Positions 1-8,390 are shown, numbered from the stretch's first letter. The stretch: 14,325 nucleotides of DNA from CAZKCI01 sp964551475 (GCA_964551475.1 CAZKCI010000086.1:1-14325); one strand, 5' to 3'. Program-made: numbers and translations. Notes: generated by a model not told the origin, from the sequence alone.

Positions 1-1
1 C

Positions 2-178
2 CGGAACGTCACGCGGGTATATTTCGGGAGTTCCGCGGACCTCCCCGTTCCGGCGAGGTACACGGGGATGCTGATCGACGAGATGGGGGCCTTCCGTCCT
101 TCGAGCGGCCTCTGGTCGATCCGGGGGCTGACGCGGCTCTATTTCGGTTCGACCGGGGACGTGCCGGCGACGAGGTAG
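2..178 (+). CDS. C-terminal end of a YFG/GLW-repeat (FG-GAP/VCBS-like) protein, 5' partial
   Basis: An open frame enters from the left edge and stops at TAG 176-178, giving 58 residues. It contains TRVYFGSSADLPVPARY, then FRPSSGLWSIRGLTRLYFGS, and ends GDVPATR. The alternation of T-R-x-Y-F-G, x-D-x-P-V-P and F-R-x-S-x-G-L-W-S marks a short tandem repeat of about 35 residues. It resembles the FG-GAP/VCBS propeller-like repeats of bacterial secreted proteins. The usual D-x-D-G calcium loop is degenerate in this last repeat. The gene beginning at 14120 carries the same repeat, so the two are paralogues. No function beyond a probable extracytoplasmic repeat domain can be assigned. An intrinsic terminator follows at 229-267. 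Confidence 0.7.
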   Translation, partial: RNVTRVYFGSSADLPVPARYTGMLIDEMGAFRPSSGLWSIRGLTRLYFGSTGDVPATR

Positions 179-184
179 GAAGGG

Positions 185-213
185 AAAAAGCGTTGCATCG
201 GGAGATGCGACGC
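185..213 (-). terminator. Intrinsic terminator for the minus-strand metallo-beta-lactamase gene
   Basis: Positions 190-199 pair with 204-213: a ten-pair stem with one G-T wobble, closed by the GNRA tetraloop GGGA (200-203). On the minus strand the stem is followed at once by five T (185-189 on the + strand are all A). It lies about 100 nt downstream of the stop of the minus-strand gene at 311. Confidence 0.65.
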
Positions 214-228
214 TACCGCCGGATCTAG

Positions 229-267
229 ACGCGGGACTCCGCCCGAACGGCGGGGCCCCGCGTTTTT
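229..267 (+). terminator. Intrinsic terminator downstream of the left-edge repeat-protein gene
   Basis: ACGCGGG (229-235) pairs with CCCGCGT (257-263), and CCGCC (239-243) pairs with GGCGG (249-253), with a 3x3 internal loop and the five-base loop CGAAC. A run of T (263-267) follows the stem on the + strand. It sits 50 nt after the stop at 178 and abuts the minus-strand terminator, so the convergent genes each have their own stop signal. Confidence 0.65.
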
Positions 268-300
268 CCCGCCGTTCCCGCCCTTCCTGCCAATCCTGCC
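265..300. repeat. Four-copy degenerate 9-nt tandem array
   Basis: The four consecutive units TTTCCCGCC, GTTCCCGCC, CTTCCTGCC and AATCCTGCC share the pattern NNTCCYGCC with a strict 9-nt period. The array lies between the + strand terminator and the 3' end of the minus-strand gene. It is one of several short-word arrays restricted to gene gaps in this window. Confidence 0.6.
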
Positions 301-310
301 TCTCCCCCTT

Positions 311-1720
311 TTACTGGTTCTGCAGGAGACACTCGCTCAGAAGAGCGGGGACGGCGGTCACGGCCTGGATCCGCTCCCGCAGGCCCGCGGCCAGAGCTTC
401 GGCCGCCTCCTTCTCCCCGTGGACCACGAAGATCTTCTCCGGCCGGCGGGTGGAGGCCGCGACCCAGCTCAGAAGCTCCTCGCGGTCGGCATGGCCGGAG
501 AAGCCGTCGATCCTCTCGATCCGGGCCTTGACGGAATAGGACTCCCCGAAGATCCTGACCTCCTGGGGACGGTCGATGATCGCTCTCCCCAGCGTCCCCC
601 GCGCCTGGTAGCCCGCGAAGAGGACGGTGGCTTCGGGGCGGCCGATGTTGAGGGCAAGGTGGTGCTTGATCCTCCCTCCCGTGCACATCCCCGAACCGGC
701 CATGATGACGGCGGGGCCGGCGTGCGTGTTGATCTGCTTCGACTCGTCGGGCGTAGGCGTGGCGTGGAAGAGGGTGCGGGCGGCCAGCGCCTCGGGGCTG
801 CGGAAGAAATCGACCGCGCCCGGCGAGAAATAGCGGGGGAACTTCATGTAGATTTTGGTGATCTCAATCGCCAGCGGGCTGTCCAAGAAGGTGGTGATCC
901 GGGGTATGCGCTTCTGGGCGATCAGCTGGATCATGTGATACATGATCTCCTGGACGCGCTCGATGGCGAAGACCGGGATGAGGACCTTCCCGCCCGCCTG
1001 GCTCGTCTCGTTGATCACCCTCGCCAGCGTCTCCAGGGCGTCGGCGTGGCCTTCGTGGACGCGATTTCCGTAGGTGGACTCGATCACCAGCCAGTCGGCG
1101 GAGGTGAGGGACTCGGGGGGATCGAGGAGGGGGTTCCCCACGCGGCCGAGGTCGCCGGTGAAGACCAGCGTCTTCACCGCCCCGTGGGAGTTGATCTTCA
1201 GCTCGACGATCGAAGCGCCGAGGATGTGGCTGGAGTTCCCGAAGACGCCGGCGATCGCCCCGTTCACCCGCCACTCTTCCCCGTAGTCGTGCATCTGGAA
1301 ACGGGGGATGACGTTCTTGGCGTCGTTCACGGTGTAGAGCGGCTCCTCGGGGTAGCGTCCGACGCGCTTCTCTCTCAGGTGGCGCTTTTTCTTGAAGGCG
1401 GCGTCTTCCTCCTGGAGGGCGGCCGAGTCGAGAAGGGTGAGGCGGGTGATCTCGGCGGTCGGGGGGGTGCAGTAGATCCGCCCCTTAAAGCCCTGCTTGA
1501 CCAGGCGGGGGAGGTAGCCGCAGTGGTCGAGGTGGGCGTGGGTCAGAATCACGGCGTTGATGGTGGCGGGGTCGACCGGGAAGGGCTCCCAGTCGCGGTG
1601 GGTGAACTCCCGTTCCTGGAAGAGGCCGCAATCGAGGAGGAGGCGAACCCCGTCCGCTTCCAGCAGGTGGTGGGAACCGGTGACGCACTGCGCCGCGCCG
1701 AGAAAGGTGATCTTGATCAT
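311..1720 (-). CDS. MBL-fold / beta-CASP ribonuclease-like metallohydrolase
   Basis: The 469-residue protein has the signature of the CPSF73-like family of metallo-beta-lactamase nucleases. The N-terminal fold starts ITFLGAAQCVTGS. The zinc motif HAHLDHCGYLP (H-x-H-x-D-H) follows near residue 75, and the later metal ligands lie in FTGDLGR and in GFSGHAD near the C-terminus. AGSGMCTGGRIKHHL and VVHGE are typical of the beta-CASP and RMMBL C-terminal parts. Bacterial members act as RNA endo/exonucleases in the cytoplasm; that role is inferred from the family. The start at 1720 is preferred over an upstream in-frame ATG at 1765 because GGAGGGA (1728-1734) lies 7 nt before it and homology begins there. 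The gene is divergent from atpB and has no obvious functional link to it. Confidence 0.88.
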   Translation of the reverse strand: MIKITFLGAAQCVTGSHHLLEADGVRLLLDCGLFQEREFTHRDWEPFPVDPATINAVILTHAHLDHCGYLPRLVKQGFKGRIYCTPPTAEITRLTLLDSAALQEEDAAFKKKRHLREKRVGRYPEEPLYTVNDAKNVIPRFQMHDYGEEWRVNGAIAGVFGNSSHILGASIVELKINSHGAVKTLVFTGDLGRVGNPLLDPPESLTSADWLVIESTYGNRVHEGHADALETLARVINETSQAGGKVLIPVFAIERVQEIMYHMIQLIAQKRIPRITTFLDSPLAIEITKIYMKFPRYFSPGAVDFFRSPEALAARTLFHATPTPDESKQINTHAGPAVIMAGSGMCTGGRIKHHLALNIGRPEATVLFAGYQARGTLGRAIIDRPQEVRIFGESYSVKARIERIDGFSGHADREELLSWVAASTRRPEKIFVVHGEKEAAEALAAGLRERIQAVTAVPALLSECLLQNQ

Positions 1721-1813
1721 AGATGGGTCCCTCCAACGGTTGGGAATCAGAATGATCGGCGACATTAGTGTAGTTGATCGGGAGGGGATCGCTTACAATA
1801 AAAACGGTTGGAT
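1721..1813. promoter_or_regulatory. Divergent promoter region between the MBL gene and atpB
   Basis: This is the AT-richest part of the gap between the two divergent genes, so promoters for both should lie here. The best + strand candidate is TTGATC (1774-1779) and TACAAT (1794-1799), but the 14-nt spacer is too short for an ordinary sigma-70 promoter. On the minus strand TACACT (1767-1772) could be a -10 box, with no convincing -35. The placement is positional inference and the exact boxes are weak. Confidence 0.3.
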
Positions 1814-1886
1814 GGTTCACGGTTCAGCGGTTCACGGTTGGCTCGGCCCGGGCGCGCCCAACCGCTGAACCGTGAACCGCTGAACC
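1814..1886. repeat. Short-word repeat forming a long imperfect hairpin in the atpB leader
   Basis: The left arm (1814-1841) is built from GGTTCAC, GGTTCAGC, GGTTCAC and GGTTGG. The right arm (1858-1886) is nearly its reverse complement. The arms fold into a stem of about 22-26 pairs interrupted by three small bulges, around a 16-nt GC-rich loop (1842-1857). The element ends 19 nt before the atpB start. It shares the core TGGCTCGGCC...GCGCCCA with the array between atpD and atpC. There is no T-run, so it is not an intrinsic terminator. Confidence 0.7.
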
Positions 1887-1905
1887 CGGAACCTTTTATC
1901 ATCCC

Positions 1906-2649
1906 ATGAACGGCGAATCCGGCCTCCCCACGCTGGTCGATCTGCTGGCCGATGTGCTCGGCGGCGGAAAAATCTCCGCCGCCCTTCGGTCGGCGGAGTC
2001 GCTGATCTTCGCCCTCCTGGCCGGCGGCCTGGTCCTTCTCTTCTTCCGTCTCGCCCTCCGGAGGGCCGGCCCGGTTCCGGGCAGGCTGCAGGCGGCGGCG
2101 GAGCTCCTCTGCGAAGGACTCGATGATTTCGTCACCGGGATCATGGGCCCGCGGGGGAAAAAGTTCGTCCCCTTCATCAGCACGCTTTTCGTCTATGTGC
2201 TGGTGATGAACCTGATGGGCCTTATCCCCTTCCTGAAGTCCGGCACCGCGAGCCCCTCGACCACCATCGCCCTCTCCCTCTGCGTCTTCGTCTGCGTCCA
2301 GTTCACCGCCTTCAAGGAGCTCGGGCCGCTGCGCTACGCCGACCACCTGGCGGGCAAGCCCCGCGGCGCCATCCTTTATTCGATTCTCCTCCCGATCATG
2401 GTCTTCGCCACCCACTTCCTCTCCGAGCTGATCCGCCCGCTCACCCTCTCCATGCGTCTCTTCGGCAATATCTGGGGCGACGACACGGTCGTCTCCCTGA
2501 TCAGCGGATTTGGAATCCTCTGGACCCCCCTCGTCCTCTTCACTATGCTTCTCGCCGTTCTCACCGCCGTGGTGCAGGCGCTCGTCTTTGCCACGCTCAC
2601 CACCATCTACTTTTCACTGATCATGCCGGAAGAGGAAGAGGCGGCGTAG
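1906..2649 (+). CDS. atpB: F-type ATP synthase subunit a
   Basis: This 247-residue membrane protein is the stator half of the Fo ion channel. The diagnostic helix reads ELIRPLTLSMRLFGNIW near residues 174-190, and Arg184 matches the essential channel arginine (E. coli Arg210). MNLMGLIPF near 101-109 and the terminal VVQALVFATLTTIYFS helix are also family hallmarks, and the protein ends in an acidic EEEE tail. Five to six hydrophobic segments are visible. It is the first gene of the atp run; no atpI/atpZ precedes it. The ATG at 1906 is the only plausible start, although the Shine-Dalgarno is poor and a large repeat hairpin occupies the leader. atpE follows after 34 nt. Confidence 0.96.
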   Translation: MNGESGLPTLVDLLADVLGGGKISAALRSAESLIFALLAGGLVLLFFRLALRRAGPVPGRLQAAAELLCEGLDDFVTGIMGPRGKKFVPFISTLFVYVLVMNLMGLIPFLKSGTASPSTTIALSLCVFVCVQFTAFKELGPLRYADHLAGKPRGAILYSILLPIMVFATHFLSELIRPLTLSMRLFGNIWGDDTVVSLISGFGILWTPLVLFTMLLAVLTAVVQALVFATLTTIYFSLIMPEEEEAA

Positions 2650-2683
2650 CCGCCCTCCCTCCGCCAAAGAAAGGAGGACCGTC

Positions 2684-2923
2684 ATGCCGTCACAAGCAAT
2701 CCTGGGCCTGGGGCTGGGACTGCCGATCGGCCTGGGCCTGGCCGCGCTGGGCGCGGGGATCGGTCTGGGACTCGCCATCGCCCGGGCGATGGAGGCGATC
2801 GGCCGGCAGCCGGAGGCCGCCAACAAGATCCTGGTCAACACGCTCGTCCTCTGCGCGCTGATCGAGGGGATATTCATCCTCTCCTGGGTGACGGTGCTGA
2901 TGCTGAAGGGGATGCTGAAGTAG
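2684..2923 (+). CDS. atpE: F-type ATP synthase subunit c (proteolipid)
   Basis: This 79-residue hairpin protein has two transmembrane helices and the polar loop GRQPEA (40-45) that contacts gamma and epsilon. The glycine-rich first helix (GLGLAALGAGIGLGLAIA) is typical of c-ring packing. The ion-binding carboxylate is Glu61 in LCALIEGIFILSW. Aligned on RQPEA with the Na+-binding Ilyobacter c subunit, the usual Na+ ligands (Gln32, Ser66) are replaced by Leu and Gly, so proton binding is predicted. A strong AGGAGG lies just before the ATG, the best ribosome binding site in the atp operon. That fits the need for many c copies per complex. Confidence 0.96.
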   Translation: MPSQAILGLGLGLPIGLGLAALGAGIGLGLAIARAMEAIGRQPEAANKILVNTLVLCALIEGIFILSWVTVLMLKGMLK

Positions 2924-2930
2924 GACGGAG

Positions 2931-2967
2931 GGTTCAACGGTTCACGGTTCAACGGTTCACGGTTTAC
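2931..2967. repeat. 15-nt perfect tandem repeat between atpE and atpF
   Basis: GGTTCAACGGTTCAC occurs twice without mismatch (2931-2945 and 2946-2960), followed by a partial GGTTTAC. Each unit is itself two related words, GGTTCAAC and GGTTCAC. The array fills most of the 67-nt gap and uses the same GGTTCAC word as the atpB leader element. Confidence 0.8.
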
Positions 2968-2990
2968 TGTTCAAGGATCATTCCCTGACC

Positions 2991-3503
2991 ATGGGAATCA
3001 ACGTCACAGAAATCATCGCCCAGCTCATCGGCTTCCTCGTCCTCCTCTGGCTCTTCACCGCCTACGGGTGGAAGCCGATCCGCGCCCTCCTCGACTCTCG
3101 GCGGGAGAAGATCGCCGCCGACCGGGCGAAGCTGGAGGCCGACGAGGCGCGGATCCGGGAGACGCTCGCCGCCTATGAGGCGAAGATGAAGGACCTGGAG
3201 AAGACAAGCCGGGACGCCATCGGCGCGGCCGCGACCGAGGGCGCCAGGACCGCCGAAGGCATCGTCCGCTCCGCCCGGGAGGAAGCGGAGAAGATCATCG
3301 CCCGGGCCCAAGCCGACGCCGAGCGGGACGTCGCCGCGGCCCGCCTGCGCCTGCGCCGGGAGATCGGCGACCTGGTCATCACGGCCACCGAGCGCCTCCT
3401 CGGCGAGAAAGTGACGGCCGAGAAGGACCGCCGCCTGGTCGAGGATTTCCTCCGCGAACTCGACCGTCCCGCTGCGGCTCCCGCGTCCCCGAAACGCCCA
3501 TGA
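2991..3503 (+). CDS. atpF: F-type ATP synthase subunit b
   Basis: This 170-residue peripheral-stalk subunit has one N-terminal transmembrane helix (about residues 6-25, EIIAQLIGFLVLLWLFTAYG). A long charged, Ala/Glu/Arg-rich helix follows to about residue 160 and should form the stalk coiled coil. The position after the helix (WKPIRALLDSRREKI) is characteristic. The C-terminus is a short Pro/Ala tail. Its stop overlaps the atpH start by 4 nt (ATGA), so the two are translationally coupled. The ATG at 2991 has only a distant AAGGATC as a ribosome binding site. There is a single b gene and no b' copy in the window. Confidence 0.94.
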   Translation: MGINVTEIIAQLIGFLVLLWLFTAYGWKPIRALLDSRREKIAADRAKLEADEARIRETLAAYEAKMKDLEKTSRDAIGAAATEGARTAEGIVRSAREEAEKIIARAQADAERDVAAARLRLRREIGDLVITATERLLGEKVTAEKDRRLVEDFLRELDRPAAAPASPKRP

Positions 3504-4045
3504 AGCTCAACCTGATCGCCGACCGCATCGCCGAGACCTACCTGGGGTGCATGAGCCAGACGCTGGGGCGGGATCGGACGCTGGACGAGATCGAGACCTT
3601 CCGGAAGATTCTCTCCGCGGCCCCGGAGCTCACGGCCATGCTCGCCGGCCCGGGGCTGAGCGACGCCGAGAAGGCCGAGCTGATCGACTCTATCTTCGCC
3701 AAGAAATTCTCGGCCGAGCTCGTCCTCTTCCTGAAGCTCGCCGCCGGGCGGGGCCGGGCCGCCATCCTCCCCGGGATCGTCGACCGGATCCTGGCGCTCG
3801 GCCGGCGCGAAACAGAGACGGAAGCGGTTCTCCTGGGCGCCCACCCGATCGACCCCGCGACGGCGGAAGCGGTCCGGGGGATCCTTTCGAAAATGCTCGG
3901 CAAGAAGCTGCGCTTGACCTGCGCCAGCGACCCCTCCCTGATCGGGGGGGCGAAGGCGCTGGTCGGCGGAACCCAGTTCGACGGAACCCTGCGCGCGCGT
4001 CTCGACGACCTGCGCGAGAACCTGCGGCAAACCACGGCGGTATGA
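3500..4045 (+). CDS. atpH: F-type ATP synthase subunit delta (OSCP)
   Basis: The 181-residue peripheral-stalk subunit links the top of the alpha3beta3 head to subunit b. The N-terminal six-helix domain (about 1-105) includes ETFRKILSAAPEL and AEKAELIDSIF. The C-terminal part carries the conserved DPSLIGGAKALVGGTQFDG near 143-161 and a final helix, RARLDDLRENL. Length and order are normal for the family. It overlaps atpF by 4 nt and is separated from atpA by 1 nt, a tight block of three cotranslated genes. Confidence 0.94.
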   Translation: MKLNLIADRIAETYLGCMSQTLGRDRTLDEIETFRKILSAAPELTAMLAGPGLSDAEKAELIDSIFAKKFSAELVLFLKLAAGRGRAAILPGIVDRILALGRRETETEAVLLGAHPIDPATAEAVRGILSKMLGKKLRLTCASDPSLIGGAKALVGGTQFDGTLRARLDDLRENLRQTTAV

Positions 4046-4046
4046 C

Positions 4047-5579
<1,533 letters not shown>

Positions 5580-5584
5580 TTCAA

Positions 5585-5676
5585 TGTGGGAGGGCCGTCT
5601 GCCCCATCCCGAATTCTTCTTCGGGACCCGGCCCGATTCCTGTCGGCTCGGATCGCGGCGAGACGCCGCTCCCACG
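5585..5676. repeat. REP-like inverted doublet between atpA and atpG
   Basis: The element begins TGTGGGAG and ends CTCCCAC. The right arm hairpin is GCGGCG-AGA-CGCCGC. The left arm stem, GGGC...GCCC, is weaker. It is about 28 nt longer than the other doublets because an extra hairpin, CCCGAA (5608-5613) with TTCGGG (5620-5625), lies in the middle. It occupies most of the atpA-atpG gap and is not a terminator by sequence, since no T-run follows. Confidence 0.75.
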
Positions 5677-5706
5677 GCATGAACTATCGATCGTAGTGCG
5701 GAAGTT

Positions 5707-6561
5707 ATGGCTGAATCTCTGCGACAGATGAGGAGCCGCCTCCGCTCCGTGGAGTCCATCCACAAGATGACCGGGGCGATGGAGATGGTCTCCTCCTCCA
5801 AGATCCGCTCTCTGGAGAAGGGGTTCGCCGCCGGCGAACGCTACTTCCGCGCGCTCCAGCAGATGCTCGACGGCCTTCTCGCCGCCTTCCCCGAGTCCTC
5901 CCATCCCCTTCTCTCCCCCTCCCGGAAATCCGGCGTTACGGTTCTCTGTCTCTTCACATCAGACTCCGGTCTCTGCGGGAACTACAACAGCGCCGTCATC
6001 GGCCGGGCGGAGAAGTTCCTCCGCGAGCGCGGGCAGGAGAAGGTCTCTCTGTCCCTGGTCGGGAGGAAGGGGATGACCTATTTTCATCGGCGGGGGATTC
6101 CCGTCTTTGCCTCCTACCCCGGCCTCTTCGGCCGCTATCGCCGGGAGACCGCCGACGAGATCGCCGGCTCGCTCACCGCCGCCTTTCTCTCCGGAGAGGC
6201 TTCCCGCGTCCATCTCCTCTACACCGCCCGCGACGCCTCCCGCAGATGCTTCCCGACCGTGGAGCGCTTCCTTCCCGTCGAACGGAAGGGTGCCTCCTCC
6301 GGCGCCCGCATCTCCGAGCCGGCGGCAAGCGAGCTTCTCGGCGCGCTTCTGCCCGCCTTCCTCTCCGCCTCCGTGGGCCGGGCGATGCTCTCCGCCTTCG
6401 CCGCCGAGCAGTCGATCCGAGCCTGGGCCATGCACGAGGCGACCGACAACGCCGCCGAGCTCTTCGACGGCCTGATCATCAAACGGAACAAAATCCGGCA
6501 GGCGGAGATCACCCGGGACATCACCGAAGTGATTTCCTCGGCCGAGGCCTTGAGGAGATAG
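5707..6561 (+). CDS. atpG: F-type ATP synthase subunit gamma
   Basis: This is the 284-residue central-stalk rotor. Both terminal helices of the coiled coil are recognisable: RQMRSRLRSVESIHKMTGAM at residues 6-25, and the C-terminal AWAMHEATDNAAELFDGLII followed by RNKIRQAEITRDITEVISSA. The middle Rossmann-like domain carries FTSDSGLCGNYN near 84-95. The C-terminal ATDNA signature is intact and the length is normal. The ATG at 5707 has a modest GGAAG upstream. The gene is 3 nt from atpD, whose GAGGAG ribosome binding site overlaps the end of this gene. Confidence 0.96.
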   Translation: MAESLRQMRSRLRSVESIHKMTGAMEMVSSSKIRSLEKGFAAGERYFRALQQMLDGLLAAFPESSHPLLSPSRKSGVTVLCLFTSDSGLCGNYNSAVIGRAEKFLRERGQEKVSLSLVGRKGMTYFHRRGIPVFASYPGLFGRYRRETADEIAGSLTAAFLSGEASRVHLLYTARDASRRCFPTVERFLPVERKGASSGARISEPAASELLGALLPAFLSASVGRAMLSAFAAEQSIRAWAMHEATDNAAELFDGLIIKRNKIRQAEITRDITEVISSAEALRR

Positions 6562-6564
6562 ACC

Positions 6565-7977
6565 ATGGCGAACGGCAAGGTAGTGCAGGTTATCGGTCCG
6601 ATCGTGGACGTGCGGTTCTCCGAATCGAAAAACACGCCCCGCCTTTACAACGCGCTCACGATCCGCGACCCCCAAGCGCAGCTCGACCTGATGCTGGAAG
6701 TGGTTCAGCTGATCGGGAACAACACCGTCCGCTGCGTGGCCCTCTCGGCCACCGACGGCCTGGCCCGGGGCAAAGAGGTCGTCGACACCGGCGCTCCGAT
6801 CAGCGTCCCGGTGGGGGAGGAGACTCTGGGCAGGATGTTCGACGTGCGCGGCGAGACCATGGACGGGAAGGGGCCCCTCCCGGAGGGGCAAGCCCGCAAG
6901 CCGATCCACCGCCTCGCGCCCGCCTTCACCGAACAGCTCTCGGTCACGGCGGTTCTGGAGACGGGGCTCAAGGTGATCGACCTTCTCGCCCCCTTCCCCC
7001 GGGGCGGCAAGGTCGGCCTTTTCGGCGGGGCGGGCGTGGGCAAGACCGTGCTCGTCATGGAGCTCATGCACAACATCGCCCAGGTCAAGGGGGGTGTCTC
7101 CGTCTTTGGCGGGATCGGCGAGCGGACGCGGGAGGGGAACGACCTCTGGCAGGAGCTCAACGCCTCCGGCGTCGCGGCCCACACCGCTCTGGTCTTCGGG
7201 GAGATGAACGAGCCCCCGGGGGCTCGGCTCCGGGCGGGGCTTTCCGCCATGACCATGGCCGAGTTCTTCCGCGACGAGCGGAAGAAGGACGTCCTTCTCT
7301 TCATCGACAACGTCTATCGCTACGTCCAGGCGGGGATGGAGGTTTCCACGCTTCTGGGCCGGATGCCCTCGGCGGTCGGCTACCAGCCGAACCTCGCCAC
7401 CGAGATCGCCGAGCTGGAGGAACGGATCACATCCACACGAGATGGGGCGATCACCTCGGTCCAGGCGGTCTATGTTCCGGCCGACGACCTGACCGACCCG
7501 GCGGTTGTGGCCGTCTTCGCCCACCTCGATGCCAAGATCGTTCTCTCCCGGGCGATCTCCGAGCTCGGGATCTACCCGGCGGCCGACCCCCTCGACTCCA
7601 CCTCCCGCATCCTCGACCCCCGCCTGGTCGGCGCCGAGCACTACGAGACGGCGATGCGGGTGCAGAAGGTCCTCCAGCGCTACAAGGACTTGAAGGACAT
7701 CATCTCCATCCTCGGCATCGACGAGCTCTCCGAGGAGGACAAGCTCACCGTCTACCGGGCGCGCAAGATCCAGAAGTTCTTCTCCCAGCCTTTCACCGTG
7801 GCCGAGCCCTTCTCGGGCATTGCCGGCCGCTACGTGAAACCGGCGGACACGATCAAGGGGTTCCAGATGATCGCGGACGGCAAGCTCGACCAACTCCCCG
7901 AGCAGGCCTTCTTCATGGTGGGGACGATCGAAGAGGCGATCGAGAAAGGGGAGAAGCTCAACGCGGGAACCAAGTAA
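6565..7977 (+). CDS. atpD: F-type ATP synthase subunit beta (catalytic)
   Basis: This 470-residue catalytic F1 subunit has Walker A GGAGVGKT at 154-161. GERTREGNDLW begins at 185, with Glu186 as the catalytic carboxylate and Arg187 next to it. LLFIDN (244-249) is the Walker B strand, followed by LLGRMPSAVGYQP and PADDLTDPA. The stretch after Walker B reads VYRYVQAGMEVS, a natural variant of the more common IFRFVQAGSEVS. All catalytic residues are present and the length is normal. A strong GAGGAG precedes the ATG. Downstream, a 117-nt repeat-filled gap separates it from atpC. Confidence 0.98.
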   Translation: MANGKVVQVIGPIVDVRFSESKNTPRLYNALTIRDPQAQLDLMLEVVQLIGNNTVRCVALSATDGLARGKEVVDTGAPISVPVGEETLGRMFDVRGETMDGKGPLPEGQARKPIHRLAPAFTEQLSVTAVLETGLKVIDLLAPFPRGGKVGLFGGAGVGKTVLVMELMHNIAQVKGGVSVFGGIGERTREGNDLWQELNASGVAAHTALVFGEMNEPPGARLRAGLSAMTMAEFFRDERKKDVLLFIDNVYRYVQAGMEVSTLLGRMPSAVGYQPNLATEIAELEERITSTRDGAITSVQAVYVPADDLTDPAVVAVFAHLDAKIVLSRAISELGIYPAADPLDSTSRILDPRLVGAEHYETAMRVQKVLQRYKDLKDIISILGIDELSEEDKLTVYRARKIQKFFSQPFTVAEPFSGIAGRYVKPADTIKGFQMIADGKLDQLPEQAFFMVGTIEEAIEKGEKLNAGTK

Positions 7978-8073
7978 GCGTAAGCGGTAAACAGTGAGCG
8001 GTAAGCGGTGGCTCGGCCTGACTGCCGCGCCCATCCGTCCGATCGGTCGGATCCGACGGATCGGTCCGATCAT
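7975..8073. repeat. Two short-word arrays filling the atpD-atpC gap
   Basis: The first array (7975-8015) is made of GTAAGCGG, GTAAACAGTGAGCGG and GTAAGCGG words and begins at the atpD stop codon itself. The middle (about 8009-8033) carries TGGCTCGGCC...GCGCCCA, a core shared with the atpB leader element. The second array (8031-8073) is a quasi-palindrome of GATCGGTC and GGATCCG words centred on GGATCC (about 8050-8055), with three mismatches over 14 positions per arm. No gene fits here. An in-frame upstream extension of atpC through this DNA is rejected. Confidence 0.65.
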
Positions 8074-8094
8074 GCCGGAGACAACGAGAAGCCC

Positions 8095-8364
8095 ATGTCC
8101 ACATTCCCCGTCGAGATCGTGACGCCGCAAGGGGTCGTCTTCCAGGGCGAGGCTGTTTCGCTCATCGCCCCCGGCGCCCAGGGCTGTTTCGAGGTCCTGG
8201 CCCATCACGCCCCGCTTACAGCCGCGCTCAAGGCCGGGAAGGTCCTGCTCAAGGAGAAGGACGGAGATCTCCGGACCTTCGAGACCACCGGGAGGGGCTT
8301 TCTGAGCGTAGAGCGTGACGGTGTCGTCCTGGCGGTGGAAAAAGCAGTAACCGAAAAGAACTGA
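8095..8364 (+). CDS. atpC: F-type ATP synthase subunit epsilon, short form
   Basis: The 89-residue protein matches the N-terminal beta-sandwich of epsilon: VEIVTPQGVVFQGEAVSLI, then FEVLAHHAPLTAALKAGKV and TGRGFLSVERDGVVLAVE. The start at 8095 (MSTFPVE) is chosen because homology begins there; an open frame reaches back to 8008 but only through repeat DNA. The protein ends at the domain boundary and lacks the C-terminal two-helix domain that inhibits ATP hydrolysis in longer (about 130-140 residue) homologues. Short epsilons are known in other bacteria such as green sulfur bacteria, so it is probably functional. Its last codons lie in an inverted repeat (GTAACCG 8347-8353, CGGTTAC 8379-8385). 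Confidence 0.92.
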   Translation: MSTFPVEIVTPQGVVFQGEAVSLIAPGAQGCFEVLAHHAPLTAALKAGKVLLKEKDGDLRTFETTGRGFLSVERDGVVLAVEKAVTEKN

Positions 8365-8390
8365 TCACTCATTTTTACCGGTTACCGAAC

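Noticed and set aside
1721..1765. Extended N-terminus of the MBL protein from an ATG at 1765
   Set aside because: The start at 1720 has a well-placed GGAGGGA, and the fold begins immediately after it.
8008..8094. N-terminal extension of atpC
   Set aside because: The extra residues are encoded by a GATCGGTC-type repeat and homology begins at 8095.
5959..8208. 749-codon open frame on the minus strand opposite atpG/atpD/atpC
   Set aside because: Antisense shadow caused by high GC and codon bias. The sense genes are unambiguous and the antisense product is low-complexity.
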